The notes under the pieces were generated by a model. It was not told the origin of the DNA, made no database searches, and saw only the letters and a program-made list of their open reading frames with translations. Positions 32,373 to 42,346 of a stretch of DNA of 64,000 nt are shown one piece after another (the first letter of the stretch is position 1; each line of letters begins with the position of its first letter). The translations under genes were made by a program, and so were the position numbers. The stretch covers positions 2,108,001-2,172,000 of the forward strand of contig JAPWGK010000005.1 in the NCBI GenBank assembly GCA_029641185.1. The letters are read 5' to 3'. Origin of the DNA: Pseudofabraea citricarpa. Lineage: Eukaryota > Ascomycota > Leotiomycetes > Helotiales > Dermateaceae.

Positions 32373-34052
32373 ATGTCGAACAAACCAATCTTCGTTGCAA
32401 CCCATCCCCGCGCCTGGTACGTCTTGGCTACCTGGCATCCACGCATCCACGCATCCCCGTCCTCAGCTCTGCTAACAACCATGCCAGCTCCACGGCCTTC
32501 GAGAGGGTGTTTATGACCCGCCGCGACATCTTAAATTGTGTCCACGAACCCTTTGGCGACGCCTTCTACTTCGGACCCGAGAGACTGAGTGCGAGATACG
32601 AAAACGACGAGGAGGCGCGGGAGGAGAGTGGCTTTGCACAGAGTACCTTCAAGACCATATTTGAGCGCATCGAGAGAGAGCATGAAGAGGTTGGCCCCAT
32701 TCTCCTTGTTCAGTGCAATGCACTGGCTTCGGGGCATTCATATATCCTCAACTTATTGGTTGTCAGTGACACCCTGGCTGGGCAAGTGCTCGCCAAGTCT
32801 AGACCCAGCACTGCTAAGCATTCAAATATGATATATTTTACACTGATTGGCTCCATCCGTCACCCTGCTCGAGATGAAAGTCCCTATCTGATCTTATTGG
32901 GTTGATGGACAAGTTATCATCGTTTGTGACTCACCTTTCAAACCGCCACGGATACGTTGCAGCTCATGGATAAAATGGTTATTATACTCTTGTCGCCAAA
33001 GGTGCCAAGAGCTTCGGTGATGGAGACATTACACCTCCCTTGCATATTTCCTTTGTTTTCTATTCGCTCGTCGTTCAACACCTTCCAAGGTCACAACTCA
33101 CCAACGACAGGGCAAACGTCTCTTTATCAAAGACATCACTCATTACCTAGTCCCTCCGGAGGGAAAGCCAGCAACTATTGCTCCGTCCTTAGGTGGACAA
33201 CGCGTGAAGAAGGGTGTCGGAACCAATGGTGAAGCGAACGGCCTCAACGGGGTCAATGGGAGTAGTGGAAGTGAGCTCAACGGCCATGCAGTGAATGGCA
33301 ATGGGGTCAATGGCGTCCACAGAGCTCCTTACCCCTATGACACTGATGCTGAAGCTGGCAATCCGACGGTCGTGCCAGCCTCAATCTTGAAGCAATTCCA
33401 CTTCACCTTTCTGATCCGTCATCCACGCAACAGCATCCCATCCTACTTCCGCTGTACCATTCCACCATTGGATTCGGTTACTGGCTTCTACGATTTCATG
33501 CCCTCTGAAGCTGGTTATGACGAGCTTCGTCGTGTCTTCGATTTCCTGCGCGCCGAAAAGCAAGTCGGGCCAACTCCAGCTGGTGACCATGGAGATTTGC
33601 CTGGTGGTGAGGTTAGTATTACGGTTATCGACGCTGATGATCTACTGGACAATCCGGATGCAATCATCAAGGCCTATTGCAAGGAGGTTGGTATTGAATA
33701 CAAAGATGAAATGCTCAACTGGGATACAGAGGACGATCATGCGAGAGCCAAGGAAGCCTTTGAGAAGTGGAAAGGCTTCCACGACGATGCCATCAACAGT
33801 ACGAGCTTGAAACCTCGTGACGCCGCTCATGTGAGAAAGACATCCCTTCCCGCGTACACATTGCAGGCATGCACTGAAGAATATCTGGCTGACCTGTGTC
33901 TCGGTAAGAAAAAGAAAATCCAATCTGTCGAACAGGAGAACGCAGAGTGGAAGAAGAAGTATGGCGAGGAGGGCCAGCGAATCATCCGCGAGACGGTCGA
34001 TCAGAACATCCCCGACTACGAATATCTGAAGTCGTTTGCCATCAAGGTCTAA
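32373..34052 (+). CDS. Sulfotransferase-like P-loop NTPase-fold protein
   Basis: Proposed exons 32373-32416, 32488-32689 and 33111-34052 give 395 residues. The first junction is firm (donor GTACGT) and completes THPRACSTAFER (about 10-21), the P-loop-like 5' phosphosulfate-binding segment of sulfotransferases. FHFTFLIRHPRNSIPSYFR resembles the 3'-phosphate-binding Arg/Ser segment. VIDADDLLDNPDAIIKAYC and MLNWDTEDD also match the fungal family. Its members are often mislabelled as branched-chain aminotransferase-like; I see no PLP site. Substrate unknown. Two oddities: the second intron would be 421 nt with a weak donor (GTTGGC), although it neatly joins EREHEE to GKRLFIKDI. Also, a Gly/Asn-rich repetitive insert (GVNGSSG, GNGVNGVH, about 115-150) interrupts conserved sequence. 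The start ATG is the first in frame with the P-loop. Confidence 0.75.
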
Positions 34053-34681
34053 CCTGGTTCTTCTCTTGTACGTCTTAGTTAGTTGGGTTGCTGCGTTGAG
34101 GATGGATACATGGATAGGGAGGGTAGTGGGTACGGATGGAATTGGGTTTTTCTTGTCTTTTTTCTTCTCTTTTTCTTCTTTTCTTGCTTTTCTTGCTTTC
34201 CAATATGAATACGAATAGTAATTGATTCTGTTTTGATTTCTGTCCTCTTCTATAACAACCTGCGGCCTGACGATTAACGAACGAACTCTCGTTGTTAACC
34301 CCCTGGTTTGTACGACTAGTCGAAAGTACTGATTGAACACGAGAACACCAAAAGAAAATACCTAGAAACTAAACAGGTACTCTAGTCTTAAGAGTATTGT
34401 TGTCTCAAGGAATCGGAGGCTAAAAAGAATATGAAAACCAGAAAAAAGTTGGGTACCCAATGGCATCATATCCCAAAACGTGCTTGTTGCTGCCAACATA
34501 CTCGCTGGTAGCAGATTGTGGTTTTATCTCCCAAACCAGAATGTCCGATATACCATCCCACATTAGAGAACCGTTGTATACATGTAATATTACATATCTA
34601 TTTCACATCATGACCTGTGCTTCTAATTCCACAGTTGGTAAACCATCCTTATTTTGTACAACAATGTGATGTGACCCACGC
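34053..34681. other. Convergent 3' interval
   Basis: Holds the 3' ends of the P-loop gene and of MHR1. T-rich run at about 34148-34200. Nothing else seen. Confidence 0.5.
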
Positions 34682-35614
34682 TCAAGAGAGGTTTTTCTTT
34701 TGCTTCTCCTGGACCACAATCTCCTCTCCCAACTTCTCGCCCTCGGAAACGGGCTGTTCAAATTCGGCACTCTCTTCGACCTCTACGTCCTCCTCTACGA
34801 AGGGCTCGCGGTTGTTATTTCTGTACTCCAGCGTATCGTGCACCACGTTGCTGCTCCAGGAATCTGCGAACTCGGCATCTAACAGGTTCGACCACTTGAC
34901 AATAACCTCCCTATCCTCAACGGCTTCCGCCTCAGTGACCTCACCCAGGACGGCAGCCAGATCCGCGACGGAATTGGCCTTCTGGTCACAGATCTTCCGC
35001 CCCCTCTTCTTCTTGTTGATGAAATAGCCCGTCTCGGGATCCTTGCCCAGCACCTCAGGATCCCACTCCAGCTGGTGGCGCATCTTGTACTCTCTCAGCT
35101 TCTGGAAGGCAGCGAGCCCGATGCGGTTCTCGGGCTTGCGCGTGAAGCGCTCGGGCGAGCGTCGATGCTTCGTCGTGGGCAGCGGCGTCACGGCCGGGAA
35201 GGTGATCTGGCACAGCGGCATCCAGAGATCCTTGCGGAGCGCCGACGGGACCGTCTTCTTGCCATTGTAGGGGATCTGCTTGAGGGCCTGCTGGTTCTGG
35301 ATTTTGCACACCACACCATCAGCTATCGGTTCCCTGCTGTCCCCCTGCTTTCAATGCTTCGAGAGAGGAAAGAAAGGAAGAAAAAATACCTTGGTGGCCT
35401 GCGTCAGCGAGTACACCACCTGGTTCGTCTGCAGGTGGTTCCACACGTATATCTTCCGCCCGTGCTCGCTCTCCAGTGAGGCGATTCGCACTTTTTCCGT
35501 CCGCGGCTGCGCAGCCTTCCATGCCTGGTGCGCCGCTTTCGATTCTGCTGACTGGATGGCTCGTCGTGCGTGGTCCGTTGCCCGCCGGGCTACCATTCGA
35601 TGTCCCCCTGCCAT
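34682..35614 (-). CDS. mhr1: Mitochondrial recombination / large-subunit ribosomal protein Mhr1 (mL67)
   Basis: Mhr1 was defined in yeast as a mitochondrial homologous-pairing protein and is also a fungal mitoribosomal large-subunit protein. Exons 35614-35390 and 35296-34682 give 279 residues. The 93-nt intron (GTATTT to ATCCAG) joins YSLTQATK to NQQALKQIPYNGKK. The diagnostic block is KIYVWNHLQTNQVVYSLTQA, followed by KKTVPSALRKDLWMPLCQI and FQKLREYKMRHQLEWD. The N-terminus is basic (MAGGHRMVARRATDHARRA), as expected for import. The C-terminus is acidic and low-complexity (EEDVEVEESAEFEQP). The ATG at 35614 was preferred because upstream codons in frame offer only TTG. It diverges from HSP104 across 643 bp that contain heat-shock elements. 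Confidence 0.87.
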
Positions 35615-35838
35615 TTTTTTTGTAGCTTTGTCGTGAGCTGGGCTGTCGATAGCTGCTTCGCGATGCAATCGCTACAACTTTCTGGTTGATGTTGCGCTAA
35701 TTCTCCTTTTGGCGTAGCTTGACGTGAAGTCATGTGATTATCTGAGGCTTCTTTCGGCATAGAGTGATTACTGTATCATGTGATGAGTTCAGGCACGGGT
35801 TCTTGGCTAGCACCACGCCTGCCCAGACACTAGAGCTG

Positions 35839-35998
35839 CCCCTCCCGCGTCATTGGGCTCAAATGCGAGGTGGGGTGAGGTCGAAATCCCGAGATGCTTC
35901 CAGAAGCCATGAGAAGATTCAAGGTGCAGGTATCGCTCTCGTGAAGATACGGGAATAACAGAGACCTTTCCAGGGCCTCATCGCCTCTAGCTATAAAT
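35839..35998 (+). promoter_or_regulatory. Putative heat-shock promoter of HSP104
   Basis: Two perfect inverted heat-shock half-site pairs are visible: TTCnnGAA at 35898-35905 and GAAnnTTC at 35913-35920, seven bases apart. A CCCCT stress-response-like element lies at 35839-35843 and a TATAAAT box at 35992-35998, about 260 bp before the HSP104 ATG. The arrangement is what Hsf1 regulation would need. The elements also lie about 280 bp upstream of the MHR1 start. Confidence 0.6.
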
Positions 35999-36257
35999 CA
36001 AGATTCTCGGGCCTTGAAACCGTCTCACTTCCTTGCTCATCACCCAAGACATTCAAACAAAGATCCAAAGTCAATTCCGTACAGTAAACTTGGCTAACAC
36101 TCATTATTGACCGAGCAAACAAGTTACAAGATCGCTACCTCACCTTAGACCGCCACAATCTGCAACACCCTGAACGAACGATCTTGAGTACACATATACA
36201 GCACACATACGCGCAACCACTCTGGTCTACTGATCACTTTCTGATCACACCGACACG

Positions 36258-39050
36258 ATGACTTCGAATATGAACTTCACGAACCGGGCCAAGAAATCCC
36301 TCGAGGATGCTATGGCACTGGCAGAGCAATATGCTCACGCACAACTACTGCCCATCCATCTGGCCGTCTCCCTCCTCGATCCGCCGCCGGACGAGTCCAA
36401 GGACCAGCAGCAGACGGTCAACGCATCACACGGCGCCGCAGCATCATCACTGTTTCGTCAAGCCGTCGAGCGAGCTCATGGCGATCCGCAGCTCTTCGAC
36501 CGGGCGCTCAAGAAGGCTCTTGTGCGGCTCCCCTCGCAAGACCCGCCGCCCGACCAGATCCAGATGTCGCCGTCTTTCTCCAAGGTCTTGAGGACGGCTG
36601 CCGAGATGCAGAAGACGCAGAAGGACTCCTTCATCGCGGACGCCCACATCATTACCTCCCTGGCGCAGGATGAGAGTATCAAGAAGTGTCTCGCCGAGGC
36701 AAACATCCCCAACAGCAAGATCCTGCAAGATGGCATACAGCAGATTCGAGGCACGAAGCGGATCGATTCCAAGACTGCTGATGCCGAGGAGGAGAATGAG
36801 AACCTGAAGAAGTTCACGATAGACATGACTGCCATGGCAAGAGAAGGAAAGATCGATCCTGTTATTGGTAGAGGAGAAGAGATTGGCAGAGTCATTCGAA
36901 TCTTGTCACGAAGAACGAAGAACAACCCAGTGCTCATCGGAGATCCTGGTGTGGGAAAGACCACGGTGGTCGAGGGTCTGGCACAGAGAATTGTCAACGC
37001 TGACGTGCCAGAAAACCTTCGAGCCTGCAAGTTGCTTTCTCTCGATGTCGGATCTCTGGTAGCTGGAAGCAAATACCGAGGAGAGTTTGAAGAGAGAATG
37101 AAGGGCGTCTTGAAGGAGATTGAAGATTCAACAGAGATGATCGTTCTCTTCGTTGACGAGATGCATCTTCTCATGGGTGCTGGTGCCACTGGTGAAGGAG
37201 GCATGGACGCTGCCAACTTACTCAAGCCCATGCTGGCACGTGGACAACTTCACTGCATCGGTGCAACAACACTCGCCGAATACCGAAAATACATCGAGAA
37301 GGATGCAGCTTTCGAACGTCGTTTCCAACAGGTTCTAGTCAAGGAGCCTTCGATTGTCGAGACGGTCTCCATTCTCAGAGGTCTGAAGGAGCGATACGAA
37401 AACCATCACGGTGTCAACATTGCTGATGGCGCTATCGTTGCTGCTGCAAACCTCGCTGCGCGATACCTTACCCAAAGACGTCTTCCCGATTCGGCGGTTG
37501 ATCTTATTGATGAAGCTGCTGCCGCAGTTAGAGTCGCGAGAGAATCCCAGCCTGAGATCCTCGATGTACTTGACCGAAAACTTCGTCAACTCAAGATTGA
37601 AATTCATGCCCTGTCGAGAGAGAAGGACGAAGCATCTCAAAAGCGTCTTGCACAGGCGAAGGAGGATGCCAGCAACGTCGAGGAAGAACTCCGACCTCTT
37701 CGAGAGAAGTACGAGAGTGAACGACAGCGTGGCAAGGATATCCAGGAAGCCAAATTGAAGCTTGATCAATTGAAGATCAAGGTGGAGGAGGCAACTCGAA
37801 TGGGAGATGACGCCAAAGCTGCCGATCTTCAATACTACGCCATCCCTGATCAAGTCGAGTTCATCAAGAATCTGGAGAAGCAGAAAGCAGCGGCCGATGC
37901 TCAACTCAGCTCTACGAGAAATCCCGATTCGGGTGGATCTATGATCACAGATGTAGTTGGCCCGGATCAGATCAACGAGATTGTTGCTCGCTGGACAGGT
38001 ATCCCAGTCACGCGACTAAAGACGTCAGAAAAGGACAAGCTCTTGCATATGGAGAGAGCACTTGGAAAGATTGTTGTTGGTCAGAAGGAAGCTGTCCAGT
38101 CGGTCTCGAACGCTATCCGACTTCAACGATCTGGTCTTGCCAATCCCAACCAGCCTCCAAGTTTCTTGTTCTGTGGTCCTTCGGGTACTGGTAAGACCCT
38201 TCTTACAAAGGCTCTTGCCGAGTTCTTGTTCGACGATCCAAAGTCGATGATTCGATTCGACATGTCAGAATACCAAGAACGCCACTCCCTCAGTCGTATG
38301 ATTGGTGCTCCTCCTGGATATGTCGGGCACGATTCTGGTGGACAACTTACCGAAGCTTTGAGACGAAAGCCTTTCTCTATTCTTCTCTTCGATGAAGTAG
38401 AGAAGGCAGCTAAGGAAGTCTTGACGGTTCTCCTTCAACTCATGGATGATGGTCGTATTACAGATGGCCAAGGACGTGTGGTCAATGCCAACAACTGTAT
38501 TGTTGTCATGACCTCCAACTTGGGTGCAGAATATCTCTCCAGAAAGAACGCACCAGATGGAAGAATCGACCCGACTACACGAGAACTAGTCATGCAAGCA
38601 CTCCGCGACTACTTCCTTCCTGAATTCCTGAACCGTATCAACTCGATCATCATCTTCAACCGTCTCACCAAGTCAGAGATTCGGAGAATCGTCGATGTCC
38701 GACTCGACGAGATTCAGAAACGACTGCAGCTCAATGGCAAGAACGTCTATATCGATTGTTCACCAGCCGTCAAAGATTATCTCGGCTCGGCAGGTTACTC
38801 TCCAGCCTATGGAGCTCGTCCGTTATCCAGACTCATCGAGAAGGAAGTCCTCAACAGATTGGCAGTCCTCATCCTTCGCGGCAGCGTCAAGGATGGCGAG
38901 ACGGCCCGCGTGGTTCTGGAAGATGGCAGATTGAACGTCCTCCCTAACCACGTCGATAGCGAGAGCGACAGCGAGGAAGACATGATCCTCGATGAGGATG
39001 ACGCCGTGGAGGAGTTGATTGGCGAAGATGATATGGATCTCTATGATTAG
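36258..39050 (+). CDS. hsp104: Hsp104/ClpB-type disaggregase
   Basis: Hexameric AAA+ chaperone that threads aggregated proteins with Hsp70 help; it is also needed for prion propagation in yeast. A single exon of 930 residues, close to yeast Hsp104 (908). In order: Clp N domain (1-155, MNFTNRAKKSLEDAMALA), first AAA module with Walker A GDPGVGKT at about 228-235 and the Walker B segment around VLFVDEMH, then the coiled-coil middle domain (about 420-545). The second AAA module has Walker A GPSGTGKT at about 640-647, ILLFDEVEKA and the arginine-finger region FLPEFLNRI. The acidic C-terminal tail ends DDMDLYD, similar in nature to the yeast tail that binds TPR co-chaperones. Intronless, as is common for heat-shock genes that must be expressed when splicing fails. 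The upstream region has heat-shock elements. Confidence 0.96.
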   Translation: MTSNMNFTNRAKKSLEDAMALAEQYAHAQLLPIHLAVSLLDPPPDESKDQQQTVNASHGAAASSLFRQAVERAHGDPQLFDRALKKALVRLPSQDPPPDQIQMSPSFSKVLRTAAEMQKTQKDSFIADAHIITSLAQDESIKKCLAEANIPNSKILQDGIQQIRGTKRIDSKTADAEEENENLKKFTIDMTAMAREGKIDPVIGRGEEIGRVIRILSRRTKNNPVLIGDPGVGKTTVVEGLAQRIVNADVPENLRACKLLSLDVGSLVAGSKYRGEFEERMKGVLKEIEDSTEMIVLFVDEMHLLMGAGATGEGGMDAANLLKPMLARGQLHCIGATTLAEYRKYIEKDAAFERRFQQVLVKEPSIVETVSILRGLKERYENHHGVNIADGAIVAAANLAARYLTQRRLPDSAVDLIDEAAAAVRVARESQPEILDVLDRKLRQLKIEIHALSREKDEASQKRLAQAKEDASNVEEELRPLREKYESERQRGKDIQEAKLKLDQLKIKVEEATRMGDDAKAADLQYYAIPDQVEFIKNLEKQKAAADAQLSSTRNPDSGGSMITDVVGPDQINEIVARWTGIPVTRLKTSEKDKLLHMERALGKIVVGQKEAVQSVSNAIRLQRSGLANPNQPPSFLFCGPSGTGKTLLTKALAEFLFDDPKSMIRFDMSEYQERHSLSRMIGAPPGYVGHDSGGQLTEALRRKPFSILLFDEVEKAAKEVLTVLLQLMDDGRITDGQGRVVNANNCIVVMTSNLGAEYLSRKNAPDGRIDPTTRELVMQALRDYFLPEFLNRINSIIIFNRLTKSEIRRIVDVRLDEIQKRLQLNGKNVYIDCSPAVKDYLGSAGYSPAYGARPLSRLIEKEVLNRLAVLILRGSVKDGETARVVLEDGRLNVLPNHVDSESDSEEDMILDEDDAVEELIGEDDMDLYD

Positions 39051-39598
39051 AGAAGGGGATGAGATGAGATGAGATGAAAAATGCATACATGAGCGATGAT
39101 GAGCGTTGATGATGATGATGACGATGGGTTGGTTGTATTAGGTTTTGCAAAATGCATGCGTGGCGTATGGTGTTTTTTTCTTTTTTTTTTCTGCCTTGCT
39201 CTGTAGCGGATTCCCATCTTTTTCTTCTTCTTTTTCTTTTTAGTTACTGCTACAGGTGGAGGAGGTTGGATGGGAGTAGAATCTTTGTGGGGTGTTTTAT
39301 AGAGAGAGGAAATACATAGATGAATGAATGAATTGATAAATCGAGACATGGGAAATGGGGAATTGTGACTTGGAATTCGGGATTTGATGTTTGGTGTTTG
39401 GTATTTGGTGTTTTGTTTCAGCAGTCAAAACGCGACTATTTTCTTCCGCTTCACTTGTGTGAATGGATTATCTTAGTAGATAGTTAGTTGTTCTAGTTAA
39501 GTTACAGATACTATTGTCGTTTTCTCTTCTGTTGTTGTTGTTAGTAGTCTGTTGTTTCATAAGGGTATAAAGAGGTTAAGTCAGGTTATATCAGGCTA

Positions 39599-39843
39599 AG
39601 TCAAAAACGCTATTATTATATTCCGTTCCGCTGTTATTATTTTGATATTTCACGAAAATATACGACATAGCATACACTTGAGTTAGATATTTCAGGTTAG
39701 AAGTAACAGAAGATGAAGATAAAAGAGCATAAACCAAGCAGATGTAAGCTAAAGAAGCTTTACATGTATCGTCTTAGTCAGATTGAAATCGCTGCTGTCG
39801 TTCTCCGTTCTGCTGTCAGTGCTTTACCATTTCACCAAAACAC
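39599..39843. repeat. Diverged direct repeat, period about 182 bp
   Basis: The block ACGCTATT..TTCCGTTCCGCTGTTATT then ATTTCACGAAAA (about 39605-39657) recurs as TCGCTGCTG..CTCCGTTCTGCTGTCAGT then ATTTCACCAAAA (about 39787-39843). A shorter relative (AACGCGAC, CTTCCGCTTCAC) may lie near 39428-39455. Intergenic. Confidence 0.55.
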
Positions 39844-39952
39844 AGAAAAATCCCCTTGTGCTGGTGCGGATTTGGCGTGAGCAGGCGCGGCAGCATGGAT
39901 AAGCAAAGGAAAACTTCTAATACCAGCCTTCCTCTTCCCGCATAAAACATTC

Positions 39953-40180
39953 TTGGTGGTAGATCCTGTATGGTTGTGAACGAGATCGATTGTCGCAGCT
40001 TGGTTCGGGATATATTTCCTGCGGAGCCGGGTGCGGGATTATGTGGTTGTTAGTTGGGAGCAGCTGACATTCCTAGGAGTAGATCCCCATTTGGCTATAA
40101 ACAGGATCGATCGTGTGGGCTTGGTAGATAGCTTGGCTGGTGGGATCATTCGGGGTATATTACCTGCGGGCCGGATATTG
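39953..40180. repeat. Diverged direct repeat, period about 120 bp
   Basis: The series GTAGATCC, GATCGATTGT, GCTTGGT, TTCGGGATATATTTCCTGCGG, GCCGG in about 39958-40031 recurs in the same order in about 40080-40176. The second copy contains an extra segment of about 25 bp. Intergenic. Confidence 0.55.
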
Positions 40181-40673
40181 GTAGAAAAATGTGAAGTTGT
40201 GTCTGGTAGTAAAACTATACTCTCGCTAAGCTACTAGATTATCTTAGCTTAACCAGATATATACTCGTCTTGGTTTCGGGGAGCTACATAAGTGGCCAGT
40301 TCCAGATGATCAAATGGTGAATTTTTCTTGTTACTTGCTTATTTCTAGCTCCTGTCTGGCAACTGGAATTGTGGTAAATCTGTTTAGAAATTCTAACTTT
40401 AATCTCAGCCTGCTTACAAAGACCCACTCATTCTGCGAAACACCAATTCGGTGGCTTTCTTATCGGCTATAAAGCTGTAAGTATCAATAACACCCCCTGT
40501 AGATTCCAGTCTTTGATTAAAGGCCACCTGATCTTCCTAGTTCCACGAAGTCTCACCCGATTATTTAAACGTAAAGTTAAGCGACGCGGAAGTATAAATC
40601 CCGCCAAGGGCTCGACTAGCCAAGAATCTATTCTTGTGTTCGAAACTACAAGTCCCTCATTGACAGATCGAAT

Positions 40674-41849
40674 ATGGATTCGCAGCTTCTGCCTTTCTCG
40701 CAGCAGGCTTCGCAGTCGCCTAAAACATTACCTTCTCTGCCTGTCGAAATCTTACTTCAAATCATTGCGTATTTAGAATTGGACTCGGCGTGTGCTTTGG
40801 TTCTGTGCAATCGTAGAACGAAGGAGCTTCTGGGGGACGACCACTTGCGCGAGTTGAGATCCTGCACAGGATCAAAGCAGCGAAGGGAGTTTTTATTGCT
40901 CATGGCTAGAGATGCCCCAGATGTCATTTACTGTCATCTTTGTTGGCGATTACATCTGCCGTACAGTGGGTCGAACCCGCTCTCTACAGTAGCTCGACTG
41001 GATGGGGGATACTGCCGAACCAGGGAATGGGTGGTCCTCTCTCAGGACCACAGCATCCATCATCAAATGCTTCAGTTCTTGATGAAGCGCCACAGGCAAG
41101 GAATCGACATCACGGACCAGCTGGACAAGCTCAAGACCATATGCATACCACCGCACGATAACGGGACCGGCATCGCTCATCGCTTGACACCCCATAAGAG
41201 CGATTTCAAACTGCGCGTACACGAGAACAGGCTGTATCTGCACGCGCAAACCCAGATCCAGCTGCAGACCTTGTGGATTCCTAGATCAGCCTGCTGCAGC
41301 AAGGGATGGTTCTGCATGTGCACGAAACGCGTATATCTGTGCGAGCACATAGCGGTGGCTATCAGCTGCACGTACTCACGCGAAGGGTTTGCGAGGCTGC
41401 GAAGATGGGTCTTCAGCGAACTGCGCGGTTGTGAGACGGACGTGAATAAAAAATACCAGTCAACACGCTCCGCGCGGTCCTGTTTCTTCGTTGCCCAGCC
41501 CGCCGTGTGCGGAGATGGCGAGCAGAGGCTCTATTCCTGCGTCAGCTGCGAAATGAGAGGAAAGGTCGCAATTCGAAATCCTGGCATCAGAGGCCCCGTG
41601 GCTTTCGTCACTGTTTCGAGGAATCTTCATGATTGCCAGCCCGGCATAGGCGGCTATTGGCGTAATCACGGAGGCCTCAGCCCACATGACATCCCGGGGT
41701 TATTCAAGGGCCAGATGTTCGATTTGTTTGACCGGACCAAGGCAGACATAGATACAGAAACAGACGGGCCAGAGCGCTTAGCGGATTATAAAAGCTGGAA
41801 ATGGTCTGTCCCAAATTTTATACAAGCTGCGCTGCATTGTTTGAAGTAA
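40674..41849 (+). CDS. F-box protein
   Basis: A single-exon, 391-residue protein starting at an ATG in the context GAATATGGA. Residues about 17-60 (LPSLPVEILLQIIAYLELDS followed by ACALVLCNRRTKELLGD) form an F-box, the Skp1-binding motif of SCF ubiquitin ligases. The rest is Cys-rich (CHLCWRLH; CCSKGWFCMC; CVSCEMRG) and could bind zinc or form a substrate-binding fold I do not recognise. There are no leucine-rich or WD repeats. The likely role is substrate selection for ubiquitination; the substrate is unknown. Related F-box proteins are numerous and fast-evolving in filamentous ascomycetes. The gene is flanked by long intergenic stretches. Confidence 0.8.
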   Translation: MDSQLLPFSQQASQSPKTLPSLPVEILLQIIAYLELDSACALVLCNRRTKELLGDDHLRELRSCTGSKQRREFLLLMARDAPDVIYCHLCWRLHLPYSGSNPLSTVARLDGGYCRTREWVVLSQDHSIHHQMLQFLMKRHRQGIDITDQLDKLKTICIPPHDNGTGIAHRLTPHKSDFKLRVHENRLYLHAQTQIQLQTLWIPRSACCSKGWFCMCTKRVYLCEHIAVAISCTYSREGFARLRRWVFSELRGCETDVNKKYQSTRSARSCFFVAQPAVCGDGEQRLYSCVSCEMRGKVAIRNPGIRGPVAFVTVSRNLHDCQPGIGGYWRNHGGLSPHDIPGLFKGQMFDLFDRTKADIDTETDGPERLADYKSWKWSVPNFIQAALHCLK

Positions 41850-42346
41850 TTTCTAGATATCATGACTCTTCTCTTGTGTTTTTGTCTCTCTTTTTTTTAA
41901 AAAAAAAAAAAAACAATCATACATAGCTTTTTGAATAAACTCTCGGTAGATAGACAAGCTACACATATTCTTAGCTGATGGGTTTCTCTGCATATAATAC
42001 ATGGGCTGAGGTGTTCGTCACGTACTGTAAGCGAGCACTTTCTGCTTCCCCTGCAGGAGTCTCGCTTACGACCAATTCAGTGCTTTGAAATTTATTTCGA
42101 GGGTGCAATATCCATCTTGTGTTGGGGAATAGTTAACGTAAAGTTTCCCAACCTGTTCGTCGGGTTTAGAGAAATGGGGATTTGGTATAAAACACCTGCC
42201 GTCTCTGCTATCACATATATCTGGTAATGACGGGCAATCAGTTTCACTCTATATAACAGACTTGCAATATGGATTCCGACCTTCCGCTATATGAAAAGGG
42301 GTTTACTAGTAATTTCCTGTTTTACATACTTGTACATGTAATTTTT
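41850..42346. other. Convergent 3' interval
   Basis: Contains a T8-A15 run at about 41890-41914. No gene or other repeat was seen. Confidence 0.5.

Larger units (their letters stand above)
39051..40673. other. 1.6 kb intergenic stretch with diverged direct repeats
   Basis: No gene supported. GAGAT and GAT microsatellites lie at 39057-39127 and a TTTGGTG-like run at about 39384-39415. Two sets of diverged direct repeats are at 39599-39843 and 39953-40180 (listed separately). The last few hundred bases before 40674 probably carry the F-box gene promoter. Confidence 0.5.
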
